Of a stretch of DNA of 64,000 nucleotides, positions 35,283 through 45,629 are shown in pieces. Location of the stretch: assembly GCF_003711395.1 (NCBI RefSeq), contig NZ_PJRJ01000006.1, forward strand, positions 50,973-114,972, written 5' to 3'. A program made the position numbers and the translations under genes. The stretch is from Acinetobacter sp. B51(2017). GTDB lineage: Bacteria; Pseudomonadota; Gammaproteobacteria; Pseudomonadales; Moraxellaceae. Position 1 is the stretch's first letter. Each line of letters opens with the position of its first letter. The notes under the pieces were generated by a model. The model was not told where the DNA came from and did not search any database. It saw only the letters and a list, made by a program, of their open reading frames with translations.

Positions 35283-36380
35283 ATGCGACCTCAGCAATTT
35301 ACTACACGATCTTTGGTGTTATGTCTAAGTTTGGCTTTAAGCCTCAGTGGTTGTGGTCAAGAGCAAGTTGCTAAGCCTGAGCCTAGCGCGACTCAAGTTG
35401 AACTGATTGAAGCCGACTTAGTAGATTTTAAATATGGCGAAGCAGTCCAGAAAACCCATTTTAGTGGCACGCTGCGCGCGCTTAAGCAAAGCAGCGTACA
35501 AGCGCAAGTGACGGCAACCGCCACACAAGTGCAGGCCAATGTCGGGCAACAAGTCAGACAAGGTCAAGTATTAGTGGTGCTCAATAATCAAGACAATGCC
35601 GCACGCCTTGCTCAAGCACAGGCCAATTTAGCCGCCACACAAGCCCAAGCCAATCAAGCTCAATTGATGATGCAACGTAAAAAGCGCCTGCTCGATCAAG
35701 GTTTTATTGCAAAAGTCGAATATGAACAAAGTGTGGTCGATTATCAAGCCCAACAAGAAAATGTCGCGGCTCAACGCGCTCAGGTGAATATTGCACAAAA
35801 AGCCAATCAAGATGGGGTGATTAAAAGCCCTATGTCTGGGGTGATTACCAAACGCCAAGTCGAACCTGGGCAAACTGTGGCTGCGGGGCAAACCTTATTT
35901 GAAATGATTGATCCAGATCGTTTAGAACTACACGCGCAAGTGCCTGTGGAGCAACAAGCAGCCTTAACGGTGGGCAATGCGCTGGAATATCGTGTACAAG
36001 GTCATCCAAGTGTATTTACTGCCAAAATTAGTCGTGTTGCGCCGCTTGCAGATCTAAGCAGTCGTCAAATTGAATTTTTTGCGCTGCCCGAACAACACAT
36101 GCCAAGTCTCAGTATTGGTGCATTTATCGAAGGCGACATTATTGCCAGTCAAGGTGTAGCAGGTCAGCTCATTCCACTTGATGTGATTCGAAATATGGAT
36201 AGCCAGCCTTATGTATGGGTTGTTCGCAATCAAAAACTTAATAAAGTTGCACTGACGCTATTAAATAGCCAACCTAGTCTCAATCAGGCAGTGGTGCTGG
36301 GTTTGAGCAATAATGACCGTATTAGCCGTATCAACTTTAGCGACAAGCACCTCAATCAAGCCGTTAGCATCACCCAGTAA
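35283..36380 (+). CDS. RND efflux adaptor (membrane fusion) lipoprotein
   Basis: A 365-residue periplasmic adaptor linking an RND pump to an outer-membrane channel. The leader ends in LSGC with Cys24 lipidated. Two half-barrel/lipoyl pieces flank a helical hairpin rich in Ala and Gln (about 108-180): VGQQVRQGQVLVVLN and VIKSPMSGVITKRQVEPGQ are the paired lipoyl strands. It lies 14 bases upstream of its pump. No outer-membrane channel gene is in the cluster, so a TolC-like partner must be encoded elsewhere. Confidence 0.9.
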   Translation: MRPQQFTTRSLVLCLSLALSLSGCGQEQVAKPEPSATQVELIEADLVDFKYGEAVQKTHFSGTLRALKQSSVQAQVTATATQVQANVGQQVRQGQVLVVLNNQDNAARLAQAQANLAATQAQANQAQLMMQRKKRLLDQGFIAKVEYEQSVVDYQAQQENVAAQRAQVNIAQKANQDGVIKSPMSGVITKRQVEPGQTVAAGQTLFEMIDPDRLELHAQVPVEQQAALTVGNALEYRVQGHPSVFTAKISRVAPLADLSSRQIEFFALPEQHMPSLSIGAFIEGDIIASQGVAGQLIPLDVIRNMDSQPYVWVVRNQKLNKVALTLLNSQPSLNQAVVLGLSNNDRISRINFSDKHLNQAVSITQ

Positions 36381-36394
36381 CAGGATTTCCTCGC

Positions 36395-39300
36395 ATGTGG
36401 TTTACCCGAATTAGTGTTCAATATCCTGTTTTTACCATGATGATGATGTTTTGCTTAATGGTATTGGGTGTTGCATCGTGGCAACGGATGGGCGTTGAAG
36501 AATTCCCTGACGTCGATTTCCCATTTGTGGTGGTGTACACCAATTATGCTGGTGCCTCACCTGAAGCAGTAGAATCCGACATCACTAAAAAAATTGAAGA
36601 TCAAATTAATACCATCTCAGGGGTAAAAAAAATCGTTTCGCAATCCAGCGAAGGTTTATCTACGGTGATGGTAGAGTTTAATTTAGATACTTCTTCTACC
36701 ACGGCGGCACAAGATGTACGCGATAAAATTGCCGTGGTCAGCGCTGATTTTCGTGATGAAATTTCCGATCCTATTGTTGAGCGTTATGACCCCACTGCTA
36801 ACGCGGTGATGTCGATTGTGTTTGAATCAGAAACCCTCGCCTTACGGGATTTAAGCTCGTATTTAGAGCAGCGTATTGTGCCGCAGTTACGTACCGTGGC
36901 GGGTGTCGGTTCGGTCAATTTATTGGGCGATGCACAGCGGCAAATTCGCATTGCGGTGGAACCTAGCAAAATGCAAGCCTTGGGGGTGGGAATTGATCAA
37001 GTCATCAATACCTTAAAGTCAGAAAATATTGATTTACCCGGCGGTAGCCTCAAAAACCCCAACACTGAGCTCGTGGTCGAGATTCAGTCTAAAGTGCTGT
37101 ATCCGCAAGGCTTTGGTGATTTAATTGTCGCCAATAAAAATGGCGCAACGATTTATTTAAAACAAGTCGCCACAGTCACCGATAGCCAAGCTGAAACTGA
37201 CTCAGGTGCGTTTTTAAATGGTCAAGCTGCGGTCGCAGTGGATATTTTACGTAGCTCAGATTCTAATATTATTGAAGTCGTAGATAACACCTATAAAGTC
37301 TTAGATAAAATTCAAAGCCAATTGCCTGAAGGTACCACTGCCAAAGTGGTGGTCGATTCATCTAACAGTATTCGTGGCAGCATTGATAACGTGGTGCGTA
37401 CCATTATCGAAGGTGCGATTTTAGCGGTTCTGATTGTCTTATTATTCTTAGGTTCATTCCGCTCTACCATTATTACAGGTCTTACCCTACCGATTGCGCT
37501 ACTCGGGACACTGACTTTTATTTGGGCCTTTGGTTTTAGCATTAATATGATGACGCTCTTGGCGCTGTCTTTAAGTATTGGTCTACTCATTGATGATGCG
37601 ATTGTGGTACGGGAAAACATTGTCCGTCATGCTGATATGGGCAAAGATCATGTCACGGCGGCTCTTGATGGCACCAAAGAGATTGGTTTGGCAGTGCTTG
37701 CCACCACCTTAACGATTGTGGCGGTATTTTTACCGGTTGCCTTTATGGGTGGCATTATTGGACGCTTCTTCTACCAGTTTGGGGTGACCGTCAGCATTGC
37801 GGTATTAATCTCGATGTTTGTCAGTTTTACCCTCGATCCGATGCTGTCAGCGCATTGGGCGGAAAAACCGAAAACCAATCAAAAGCCTAATCTCATTCAA
37901 CGCGGCTTAGATTGGATCTCTACACGCTTAGATCATTTAAGCGTGATTTATGAAAAGTTACTTAAACTCGCATTACGTTTTCGCTTAATCACGGTCGGCA
38001 TTGCCGTCGCCTCATTGTTTGGTGCGTTGGCACTGTCTAAAATGATTGGTACCGAATTTGTACCCGTACCCGATAAAGGTGAAATTCGCATTAAATTTGA
38101 AACACCTGTAGATGCTGCGATTGAATATTCTGAAGCCAAGCTCAAACAAGTCGATGCTATTATTCGCGAGCATCCGCAAGTCATTAGCACCTATGGCGTG
38201 ATTAATAGCGTGACTGATCGCGGCAAAAACCATGTCAGTTTACGGGTAAAAGTCACACCACGGCAGGAGCGTCACCAAAGCCTGACTCAACTCAATAATG
38301 AATTCCGGCAGCGTTTACAATCTGTCGCTGGGATTACCGTGACTTCGGTGGCTTCTGCCGATGAAACCGTCTCTGGTGGTCAAAAACCGGTGATGATTTC
38401 CATTCAAGGCCCTGAATTAGATGAACTGCAAAAAATCTCCGATCGCTTTATGGCAGAGATTGGCCAAGTGCAAGGTATCGTGGATTTAGAAAGCTCACTG
38501 AAAGAACCCAAACCGACTTTAAGCATTCAAATTAATCGAGTACTTGCCAGCGATTTAGGTTTATCGGTGAGTCAAATTGGCAATGCCCTGCGTCCGTTAC
38601 TCGCTGGTGATGATGTCACCACTTGGGAAGATGCCAAAGGCGAAACCTATGACGTCAATGTGCGCTTAGCGGATAGCCAGCGCGTCTTGCCAAATGATCT
38701 AGAAAAGCTATATATCGGTTCACAAAAACTAGATGCCAATGGTCAGCCGATTTTAATTCCGCTCTCCACTGTAGCCACGATGCAACAAGATTTAGGTGCT
38801 TCACAAATTAACCGACGTTATTTATCGCGTGAAGTGTTGGTTGAAGCCAATACCTCAGGTCGTCCTGCCGGTGACATTGGTCGAGATATTCAAACCATTC
38901 AGGATAACTTTGAATTGCCACCGGGTTATAGCTTTATGACCCAAGGCTCAAATGCCGACATGGCCGAATCAGCAGGTTATGCCATTACCGCGATTACCCT
39001 CTCGATTGTGTTTATCTATATTGTCTTGGGTTCGCAGTTTAATAGCTTTATTCATCCTGCGGCGATTATGGCATCATTACCGTTGTCGCTAATTGGGGTG
39101 TTCTTGGCGTTATTCTTATTCAATTCCACTATGAACTTATTCTCGATTATCGGGATTATTATGTTGATGGGTTTGGTCACCAAAAACGCCATTTTGCTGA
39201 TCGACTTTATTAAAAAAGCCATGGATCGCGGCGTGGATCGTTATGCTGCAATTGTGGAAGCTGGCAAAACCCGTTTACGTCCGATCTTAATGACCACGAG

Positions 39301-39499
39301 TGCGATGGTCATGGGGATGGTGCCCTTAGCATTGGGCTTAGGTGAAGGCGGTGAACAAAGCGCCCCGATGGCCCATGCAGTGATTGGCGGGGTGATTACA
39401 TCGACTTTACTCACCCTTGTAGTCGTGCCGGTGATCTTTACTTATTTAGATGATTTTAAGAATTTGATGCAACGTATCAGCAAAAAAATTCTCTCTTGA
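36395..39499 (+). CDS. RND efflux transporter, HAE1-like
   Basis: A 1034-residue proton-driven inner-membrane pump. The helix-4 aspartate pair is at Asp400-Asp401 ([13 protein letters not shown]), and the lysine-containing helix 10 region ([20 protein letters not shown]) is present. The two large periplasmic loops lie at about 40-330 and 560-860. Sequence style ([19 protein letters not shown] at the start) resembles the MdtB/MdtC-MexK branch that lacks a single gene partner preference. Substrate is not predictable. A terminator follows. Confidence 0.9.
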   Translation: MWFTRISVQYPVFTMMMMFCLMVLGVASWQRMGVEEFPDVDFPFVVVYTNYAGASPEAVESDITKKIEDQINTISGVKKIVSQSSEGLSTVMVEFNLDTSSTTAAQDVRDKIAVVSADFRDEISDPIVERYDPTANAVMSIVFESETLALRDLSSYLEQRIVPQLRTVAGVGSVNLLGDAQRQIRIAVEPSKMQALGVGIDQVINTLKSENIDLPGGSLKNPNTELVVEIQSKVLYPQGFGDLIVANKNGATIYLKQVATVTDSQAETDSGAFLNGQAAVAVDILRSSDSNIIEVVDNTYKVLDKIQSQLPEGTTAKVVVDSSNSIRGSIDNVVRTIIEGAILAVLIVLLFLGSFRSTIITGLTLPIALLGTLTFIWAFGFSINMMTLLALSLSIGLLIDDAIVVRENIVRHADMGKDHVTAALDGTKEIGLAVLATTLTIVAVFLPVAFMGGIIGRFFYQFGVTVSIAVLISMFVSFTLDPMLSAHWAEKPKTNQKPNLIQRGLDWISTRLDHLSVIYEKLLKLALRFRLITVGIAVASLFGALALSKMIGTEFVPVPDKGEIRIKFETPVDAAIEYSEAKLKQVDAIIREHPQVISTYGVINSVTDRGKNHVSLRVKVTPRQERHQSLTQLNNEFRQRLQSVAGITVTSVASADETVSGGQKPVMISIQGPELDELQKISDRFMAEIGQVQGIVDLESSLKEPKPTLSIQINRVLASDLGLSVSQIGNALRPLLAGDDVTTWEDAKGETYDVNVRLADSQRVLPNDLEKLYIGSQKLDANGQPILIPLSTVATMQQDLGASQINRRYLSREVLVEANTSGRPAGDIGRDIQTIQDNFELPPGYSFMTQGSNADMAESAGYAITAITLSIVFIYIVLGSQFNSFIHPAAIMASLPLSLIGVFLALFLFNSTMNLFSIIGIIMLMGLVTKNAILLIDFIKKAMDRGVDRYAAIVEAGKTRLRPILMTTSAMVMGMVPLALGLGEGGEQSAPMAHAVIGGVITSTLLTLVVVPVIFTYLDDFKNLMQRISKKILS

Positions 39500-39506
39500 C
39501 ACAAAA

Positions 39507-39540
39507 GCGCCGACATTCAGCATGCCGGCGCAGTTTTTAT
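39507..39540 (+). terminator. Terminator of the RND efflux operon
   Basis: Stem GCGCCG.CAT/ATG.CGGCGC around TTCAGC followed by a T-run; one A-C mismatch. A TATAAT at 39543-39548, just after it, is a candidate -10 for proS. Confidence 0.65.
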
Positions 39541-39587
39541 TGTATAATTTCGCCCTTAATTACTCATCTTTGCTTAGGACAGTTTCC

Positions 39588-41303
39588 ATGCGCGCGAGTC
39601 GCTTTTTATTTGCAACGTTAAGAGAAACCCCAAATGATGCGGAAGTGATCTCGCATCAGTTGATGCTACGTGCCGGTATGATCCGTAAACTGGCATCTGG
39701 TTTATATAGCTGGTTACCAATGGGTGTTCGCGTCTTAAATAAAGTGGAAGCGATTGTCCGTGAAGAAATGGACCGTGCCGGTTCACTACAAGTGCTGATG
39801 CCTGTCACTCAGCCTGCTTCTTTATGGGAAGAATCAGGTCGTTATGTGCAATATGGTCCAGAATTACTACGCTTTAAAGACCGTCATAACAACGATTTCG
39901 TGCTTGGCCCAACCCACGAAGAAGTGATCACTGATCTTGCGCGTAACGAATTAAAAAGCTACAAGCAACTTCCGGCTAACTTCTACCAAGTGCAAACCAA
40001 ATTCCGTGACGAAATCCGTCCACGTTTTGGTGTCATGCGTTCACGTGAATTCGTGATGAAAGATGCCTATTCTTTCCATGCCAATCAAGAGTCGCTACAA
40101 GAAACTTACGACATTATGTATGACGCATATTGCCGTATCTTTACTCGTTTAGGCTTAAACTTCCGTCCTGTACAAGCCGATACAGGTTCTATCGGTGGTT
40201 CAGGTTCACACGAATTCCACGTCTTAGCATCAAGCGGTGAAGACGATATCGCATTCTCAACTGAATCTGATTATGCAGCGAACGTAGAAATGGCAGAAGC
40301 GGTATTGGTTGGCGAACGTGCTGCCCCTACGCAAGAACTTCAAGTGGTCGATACACCAAACCAAAAAACCATTGCCGATGTATCAGCATTCTTAGGTACA
40401 GATGCAGCGCAATCTGTAAAAGCATTGCGTGTTCAAGGTGTAGCGGAAGAAGGTAAAACTGCACCTGTTGTCGCGTTATTCTTACGTGGCGACCACGAAC
40501 TAAATGAAATTAAAGCGGAAAAACACCCGCAAATTGCTGCGCCTTTAACATTTGCAACTGAAGCGCAAATTGCTGAGCTTGGCTTAACGGCTGGTTTCGT
40601 GGGCCCACAAGGTCTGGTTGAAAAAGGCGTGACTGTGATTGTTGACCGCGCAGCGTCAGTATTGTCTGACTTTGTTGCAGGTGCAAATATTGCTGACAAA
40701 CATGCTACTGGCGTGAACTGGGAACGTGATGCTAAGTTTACTGAAGTTTACGACTTACGTAACGTTGTAGAAGGCGATCCATCTCCAGATGGTAAAGGTA
40801 CACTAAAAATCAAACGTGGTATTGAAGTCGGTCATATCTTCCAATTGGGTCAAAAATACTCAGAAGCTTTAGGCTGTAAAGTATTGGGTGAAGATGGTAA
40901 ACCATTTGTCGTGACGATGGGTTGCTACGGTATTGGTGTAACGCGTGTCGTTGCCTCTGCCATTGAGCAAAACTACGACGAAAAAGGCATTATTTGGCCG
41001 ACCGCGATTGCACCGTTTGAAGTTGCCATTGTGCCAATGAACGCACATAAATCACCACGCGCTTTAGCTGCGGCTGAAGAGTTGTATGCAGAATTAACTG
41101 CTGCAGGTTACGATGTGATTTTAGATGACCGTAACGAACGTCCAGGGGTGAAATTCTCTGATTTTGAGTTAACCGGTATTCCACACCGTATTGTGATTGG
41201 TGAAAAAGGTTTGGACGCAGGCACATTTGAATACAAAGGTCGCCGTGATGCTGAATCTGTCAACTTAAGCAAAGCAGAATTATTAGCAAAAATTGCCAAA
41301 TAA
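39588..41303 (+). CDS. proS: Prolyl-tRNA synthetase ProS
   Basis: A 571-residue class II synthetase that charges tRNA-Pro. The start is ATG at 39588 ([15 protein letters not shown]), with AGGA 8 bases upstream; an upstream in-frame TTG/ATG-free extension has no such site. Motif 2 ([21 protein letters not shown]), the INS editing domain (about 225-395, for hydrolysis of Ala-tRNA-Pro) and motif 3 ([17 protein letters not shown]) are all intact. The C-terminal anticodon-binding domain follows. Codon use is strongly biased, as expected of a highly expressed gene. Confidence 0.95.
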   Translation: MRASRFLFATLRETPNDAEVISHQLMLRAGMIRKLASGLYSWLPMGVRVLNKVEAIVREEMDRAGSLQVLMPVTQPASLWEESGRYVQYGPELLRFKDRHNNDFVLGPTHEEVITDLARNELKSYKQLPANFYQVQTKFRDEIRPRFGVMRSREFVMKDAYSFHANQESLQETYDIMYDAYCRIFTRLGLNFRPVQADTGSIGGSGSHEFHVLASSGEDDIAFSTESDYAANVEMAEAVLVGERAAPTQELQVVDTPNQKTIADVSAFLGTDAAQSVKALRVQGVAEEGKTAPVVALFLRGDHELNEIKAEKHPQIAAPLTFATEAQIAELGLTAGFVGPQGLVEKGVTVIVDRAASVLSDFVAGANIADKHATGVNWERDAKFTEVYDLRNVVEGDPSPDGKGTLKIKRGIEVGHIFQLGQKYSEALGCKVLGEDGKPFVVTMGCYGIGVTRVVASAIEQNYDEKGIIWPTAIAPFEVAIVPMNAHKSPRALAAAEELYAELTAAGYDVILDDRNERPGVKFSDFELTGIPHRIVIGEKGLDAGTFEYKGRRDAESVNLSKAELLAKIAK

Positions 41304-41322
41304 TTTTATTTGTTTCATTTAG

Positions 41323-41352
41323 AAAAAATCCCGCGCCATGCGGGATTTTTTT
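41323..41352 (+). terminator. Terminator of proS
   Basis: Stem AATCCCGC/GCGGGATT with a 5-base loop and seven T, 20 bases past the stop codon. Confidence 0.85.
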
Positions 41353-41489
41353 CAATCGAGACCGAAAAAAAATTGCTAAAACGCAAAGCTTAGGCTAGAA
41401 CTATAACAATACCGAATAAAAAACAATCATTTTGGTTATTTAATTATTAGAGCAAAAAATATACAACTATTCATTATCAGGAGAATTTT

Positions 41490-42494
41490 ATGAAAGCTTG
41501 GCAAACATTGGCTTTGATTACCGCTGTTGCAGCGTTAAGCGCCTGTTCTAACTCAAATGATGCAAAAAATCAAAATAACCCAGCACAAGCAAGTAGCTCG
41601 GCACAACCTAGCGATAAATTAGAAACACGTTTTGTTAGTATTGCTACTGGTGGTGCATCTGGCCCCTATAACGTCATTGGTACGAGTTTGGCAGAGATTT
41701 ATAACAAAACATATGGTGTAAACTCAAAAACCCAAACCACAGGTGCTTCTGTTGAAAACTTAAATCTACTCAAGCAAAATAAAGTCGAAATGGCGTTTGT
41801 CATGAGTGACAGTTTAACTGAAGCATTAAATGGCACAGGCAGCTTTAAAGGCAAAATTGATAACGTACAGCAAATTGCTGCCTTGTACCCAAACTATGTA
41901 CAAATCGTTACCTCTAAACGTTCAGGTATTCAGAAAATCGAAGACCTAAAAGGTAAACGTATTGCCGTAGGTGCGCAAAACTCTGGGGTGGAAGTTAATG
42001 CGCGTACTTTACTCAAAGGCTTTGGCATTGATTATAAAGACCTTAAAGTCGACTACTTAGGCTATGCAGAAGCTGCTGATGCCTTAAAAGGTGGCAAACT
42101 CGATGCAGCTTTTTTAACCAGTGGTATTTCCAACTCCTCTTTAATGGAATTACAACAAAGCTTTGATTTACAACTGGTGAGTATTGATCCTGCCAAAGTC
42201 AAAGAAATTGCCCAAAATCAATCTTATTTCTTGTCTTTAAATATTCCTAAAGGCACTTATGGAAATGCTGTGGATATCCCTACAGCAGCGATTATGAATG
42301 CCTTAGTATTACGTGCTGATATCTCACAAGCAGATGGCTATCAACTGACCAAAACCTTCTTTGAAAGTTTGCCACAACTGGTCAACTCACATCAGGCTGC
42401 CAAAGACATTAGCTTGCAACATGCACAGCAAGGTTTAGTTGCCCCACTGCATCCAGGTGCTAAACAATATTATGATGAGCTTGCCAGCAAATAA
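41490..42494 (+). CDS. TAXI-type TRAP transporter substrate-binding lipoprotein
   Basis: A 334-residue solute-binding protein. The leader ends in LSAC with Cys19 lipidated, followed by an Asn/Ser-rich linker. The mature domain opens FVSIATGGASGPYNVIGTSLAEIYN, the diagnostic TAXI pattern, and has the second conserved block RIAVGAQNSGVEVNARTLL. It would deliver a small organic acid or amino acid to the adjacent permease; the ligand is unknown. Ribosome site AGGAG 6 bases before ATG. The stop codon overlaps the start of the DUF1850 gene by one base. Confidence 0.9.
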   Translation: MKAWQTLALITAVAALSACSNSNDAKNQNNPAQASSSAQPSDKLETRFVSIATGGASGPYNVIGTSLAEIYNKTYGVNSKTQTTGASVENLNLLKQNKVEMAFVMSDSLTEALNGTGSFKGKIDNVQQIAALYPNYVQIVTSKRSGIQKIEDLKGKRIAVGAQNSGVEVNARTLLKGFGIDYKDLKVDYLGYAEAADALKGGKLDAAFLTSGISNSSLMELQQSFDLQLVSIDPAKVKEIAQNQSYFLSLNIPKGTYGNAVDIPTAAIMNALVLRADISQADGYQLTKTFFESLPQLVNSHQAAKDISLQHAQQGLVAPLHPGAKQYYDELASK

Positions 42495-42967
42495 TGGCGC
42501 GTATGATCAGTGCAGCTTTAGCTGCACTTTTGCTGTTGAGTGTTTATCTGCTTTGGCCCAACACTTATGTTGCGCTGCAAAGCCAAGATCAACAGCTACA
42601 ATGTGTGATCAGCACGCCACAGCTAAGTTTAATTTGGCGCCATTCGGTAGAAAAAACCCTGTGGCAAGAAAACTATCAAGTGAGGCAACAACAGCTTTAC
42701 TTAGACAGTACCATCATTCAAGGTTTTGGTGCAGGCATACCTAGCGATTTGCCCATTCAACAGCAAGATCAACACAGTATTCACTTACAGGTGCAGCGCT
42801 TCCTACCAGAACTGAATTGGGTAGTATCGCGGCACATGCAAGGGCAAATCCAAGTGGCTGATCAAATTTGGCCGATTGCCGAACAGGTTTCTGACTATCA
42901 AATCATTCATATCCGCCCGCGCCGTTTTATGCGTTGGCAAGCTTGGCAGCAAGGAGAATGTCTATGA
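42494..42967 (+). CDS. DUF1850 protein of the TAXI-TRAP operon
   Basis: A 157-residue protein with an N-terminal helix or signal anchor (about 5-22) and a periplasmic domain. The segment LSLIWRHSVEKTLWQENYQV, with its W-x-H-S-V-E-K-x-x-W-x-E core, is the DUF1850 signature. Families of this type sit next to TAXI-TRAP permeases and may play the part of the small membrane subunit missing from TAXI systems; this is inference. Start and stop overlap both neighbours (TAATG upstream, ATGA downstream), so the three are translationally coupled. Confidence 0.85.
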   Translation: MARMISAALAALLLLSVYLLWPNTYVALQSQDQQLQCVISTPQLSLIWRHSVEKTLWQENYQVRQQQLYLDSTIIQGFGAGIPSDLPIQQQDQHSIHLQVQRFLPELNWVVSRHMQGQIQVADQIWPIAEQVSDYQIIHIRPRRFMRWQAWQQGECL

Positions 42968-44961
42968 GCCAAGATAAAATCTATACCGAACAACTTAATG
43001 AACAACAACAACAAGCTTTATTAGAAAAATTTGATCGTGAATCTGTAACTCGCAGCCCAAGCAATCGCTCTGTCGCATGGTTGATTGGTGCATTGGCGAT
43101 CAGCTATTCCTTATTTCATTTATTGATTACCTATCATCCCTTACCCGAGCTGATTCAGCGTTCTGCCCATGTCGCGATTGGTTTAGGCTTAATTTTTTTA
43201 CTCTATCCTGCACGTCAGACCAGCAGTCGGCAAAAAGTTCATTTGCTTGACTGGCTGCTCATGTTGCTGTCTTTTGCCAGTTTTGCTTATTTATTTATAG
43301 AATATCAAGACATTATGACCACTCGTGGTGGTATTCCCAACAGCCTTGATATTGTTTTTGCCATTTTAACCGTGGTACTGGTGATTGAAGCGGCACGGCG
43401 TGTCATGGGCTGGATGTTACCTATTTTAGGGTTAATTTTCTTAGCCTATCCTTTTATGAGTCATTTCAATTGGATGCCTGAGCGGCTGCTCACCCGTCCT
43501 TATACGGTAAGTGATATTTTTGGGCAAATGTACTTAAAAACCGAAGGTCTATACTCCTCTGCGATTGGTGCTTCAGTGACCTTTATTTTCTTGTTTATTT
43601 TATTTGGGGCATTTTTAGCAAAATCAGGCATGGGCAAACTGTTTAATGATTTAGCCATGGCACTTGCGGGTCATAAACAAGGTGGTCCTGCCAAAGTTGC
43701 GGTGATTTCTAGTGGCTTTATGGGCAGTATTAACGGTACTGCTGTGGCCAATGTGGTAGGTACGGGCTCTTTTACTATTCCACTGATGAAAAAAATTGGC
43801 TATCACAAAAACTTTGCTGGTGCAGTCGAAGCCAGTGCCTCTGTCGGTGGGCAAATTTTACCGCCTGTCATGGGGGCGAGTGCCTTTATTATGGCTGAAA
43901 CCACAGGGGTCAGTTATGGCACCATTGCTTTAGCGGCATTATTGCCTGCGCTACTTTATTATTTAGGTGTGATTGCACAAGTGCATTTTCGTGCTGGTCG
44001 TGACAATTTAAAAGGCGTGCCCAAAGCCGACCTACCCCGCGTCAAAGACGTCTTAAAAGCACGTGGGCATTTACTCATTCCTATCATCGCATTGGTGTTT
44101 TTCTTATTCCAATCTATACCTGTCAGCTATGCAGCGGTTTATACCATTGTCTTAACTATAGTCGTGGCGAATTTACGTAAGTCTACGCGTATGGGCTTTA
44201 AAGATATTTTAGATGCTCTCGCCGATGGTGCTAAACAGTCCTTATCAGTCATGGCGGCCTGCGCCGTGGTCGGGATTATTATTGGTGTGGTGAGTTTAAC
44301 CAGTTTAGGTTCAGTAATGACCTCATCTATTATGAGTATTGGTGCAGGTAGCTTATTTCTCACCTTATTCTTTACCATGATTGCATCTATGATTTTAGGC
44401 ATGGGTTTACCTTCAATTCCGGCTTATATCATTACTGCCACTATGGCTGCCCCTGCTTTGGCCAACTTTGATATTCCCGTATTAGTGGCACATATGTTTG
44501 TGTTTTATTTTGGTTTATTTGCCAACATTACCCCTCCTGTAGCATTGGCGGCTTTTGCAGGTGCAGGCATTGCAGGGGGTGATCCAATGCGCACAGGTTT
44601 TCAAGCCTTAAAACTGTCTTTAGCTGGTTTTATTGTGCCGTTTTTATTTGTGTATAACCCTGCAATGCTGATGATTGACACTACAGATATTGCCGTTAAT
44701 GCACGCGAATTTGCCTTACCCGCATGGACCACTATTATCAGTATTGGCTTTACTTCTGTAGTGGGCATTATTGCTTTAGGGGCTGCTGTCGAAGGCTATT
44801 TTAAAGTCGCTCTCAATTGGTTTTGGCGTATTTTTTTAGGCATTGGCGCATTAATGATGATTGTGCCTGAAACCATCACCGATGTAATTGGCATGATTAT
44901 GGTTGCCATTGCAATTGTGATGAATTATTTACAAGCGAAAAAGCAGTACCAAACTGCTTAA
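42964..44961 (+). CDS. TRAP transporter fused permease
   Basis: An inner-membrane permease of 665 residues with about 16-18 helices, joining the small and large membrane subunits of a TRAP system in one chain. ATG at 42964 is chosen because AAGGAG lies 7 bases before it and it forms a 4-base ATGA overlap with the DUF1850 stop. The large-subunit core is recognisable: ISSGFMGSINGTAVANVVGTG, then EASASVGGQILPPVMGA, and later LGMGLPSIPAYIITATMAAPAL. It carries solute with Na+. A terminator-like A-rich hairpin follows, but its T-run faces the other strand. Confidence 0.9.
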   Translation: MSQDKIYTEQLNEQQQQALLEKFDRESVTRSPSNRSVAWLIGALAISYSLFHLLITYHPLPELIQRSAHVAIGLGLIFLLYPARQTSSRQKVHLLDWLLMLLSFASFAYLFIEYQDIMTTRGGIPNSLDIVFAILTVVLVIEAARRVMGWMLPILGLIFLAYPFMSHFNWMPERLLTRPYTVSDIFGQMYLKTEGLYSSAIGASVTFIFLFILFGAFLAKSGMGKLFNDLAMALAGHKQGGPAKVAVISSGFMGSINGTAVANVVGTGSFTIPLMKKIGYHKNFAGAVEASASVGGQILPPVMGASAFIMAETTGVSYGTIALAALLPALLYYLGVIAQVHFRAGRDNLKGVPKADLPRVKDVLKARGHLLIPIIALVFFLFQSIPVSYAAVYTIVLTIVVANLRKSTRMGFKDILDALADGAKQSLSVMAACAVVGIIIGVVSLTSLGSVMTSSIMSIGAGSLFLTLFFTMIASMILGMGLPSIPAYIITATMAAPALANFDIPVLVAHMFVFYFGLFANITPPVALAAFAGAGIAGGDPMRTGFQALKLSLAGFIVPFLFVYNPAMLMIDTTDIAVNAREFALPAWTTIISIGFTSVVGIIALGAAVEGYFKVALNWFWRIFLGIGALMMIVPETITDVIGMIMVAIAIVMNYLQAKKQYQTA

Positions 44962-44966
44962 ATAAC

Positions 44967-44993
44967 AAAAAAAAGCCCAACCGAAGTTGGGCT
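44967..44993 (-). terminator. Terminator with UUCG tetraloop
   Basis: On the minus strand AGCCCAAC-TTCG-GTTGGGCT followed by eight T: an ultra-stable C(UUCG)G tetraloop. It ends the Ala/Lys-rich gene. Confidence 0.85.
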
Positions 44994-45011
44994 ATAACGC
45001 TGAAGCGTAAA

Positions 45012-45464
45012 TTACTGACCAAGTACTGCAGTTTTTAGGCTTTTTGCAGTTTGTACTTGTGTAGATACTTTGTTGGCTTCTTTGCTCATTTTGGCATTTT
45101 TAGCTGCAACAGTTTTTTGTGCTTTCGCTGCTTTTTCTGCGGCTTTGGCTTTTTCTGTAGCCACTTTATCTTGCTGTTTTTTCACTTTAGCATCTGCTTT
45201 TGCTTTGGCTTTAGCCGCTTTTTCTGCAGCTTTGGCTTTAGCTTTTTGCTCTTTTTCGCTTAATACCACTTTGCTGGCATTTACTTTTTGTGTTGCTTGC
45301 GATTTTTGCGCTGCTAATTTTTGCGCAGCTTCTGCTTCAGCTGCCGCTTTTTTCTGTGCTGCAAATTGCTGTAAAGTCACTGGCTGAGTTTCAGCTGCCA
45401 TAACAGGTGCTGCCATAACAGCAGAAGCTAAACCAAGAACAATGGCTTGCGTTAAAGTTTTCAT
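45012..45464 (-). CDS. Exported Ala/Lys-rich helical protein
   Basis: A 150-residue protein. Residues 1-23 form a signal peptide ending PVMAA-ET. The mature chain is almost entirely Ala, Lys, Glu and Gln (for example KAKAAEKAAKAKAKADAKVKK) and should form one long charged helix, like the TolA domain II or histone-H1-like tails. It could bind DNA, lipopolysaccharide or peptidoglycan, but no domain is recognisable. It is a single gene with its own terminator. The composition is low-complexity, so homology searches would be unreliable. Confidence 0.55.
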   Translation of the reverse strand: MKTLTQAIVLGLASAVMAAPVMAAETQPVTLQQFAAQKKAAAEAEAAQKLAAQKSQATQKVNASKVVLSEKEQKAKAKAAEKAAKAKAKADAKVKKQQDKVATEKAKAAEKAAKAQKTVAAKNAKMSKEANKVSTQVQTAKSLKTAVLGQ

Positions 45465-45583
45465 ATGTGTCCCCCAAAAAAATCTAAGCCTATTAAGCGC
45501 CGCAATTAAGAATTACATATGGAAACAATGTAACCAAATTGTAACATTAACTTAAAATTGCTATAAATTTCAGCAATTAAACA

Positions 45584-45612
45584 TAAAAAAACCCAAAGCT
45601 TGCGCTTTGGGT
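45584..45612 (-). terminator. Terminator of apbC
   Basis: Stem ACCCAAAGC/GCTTTGGGT with a TTGC-type loop; T-run on the minus strand. Confidence 0.85.
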
Positions 45613-45629
45613 CTGTTTGTTATCTGGTA

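Noticed and set aside
39496..39501. TTGACA as -35 for proS
   Set aside because: It lies inside the end of the RND gene and is 41 bases from the only TATAAT; no -10 at proper spacing.
45012..45464. Histone H1-like DNA-binding protein
   Set aside because: Lys/Ala-rich composition fits, but a clear signal peptide sends the protein out of the cytoplasm.
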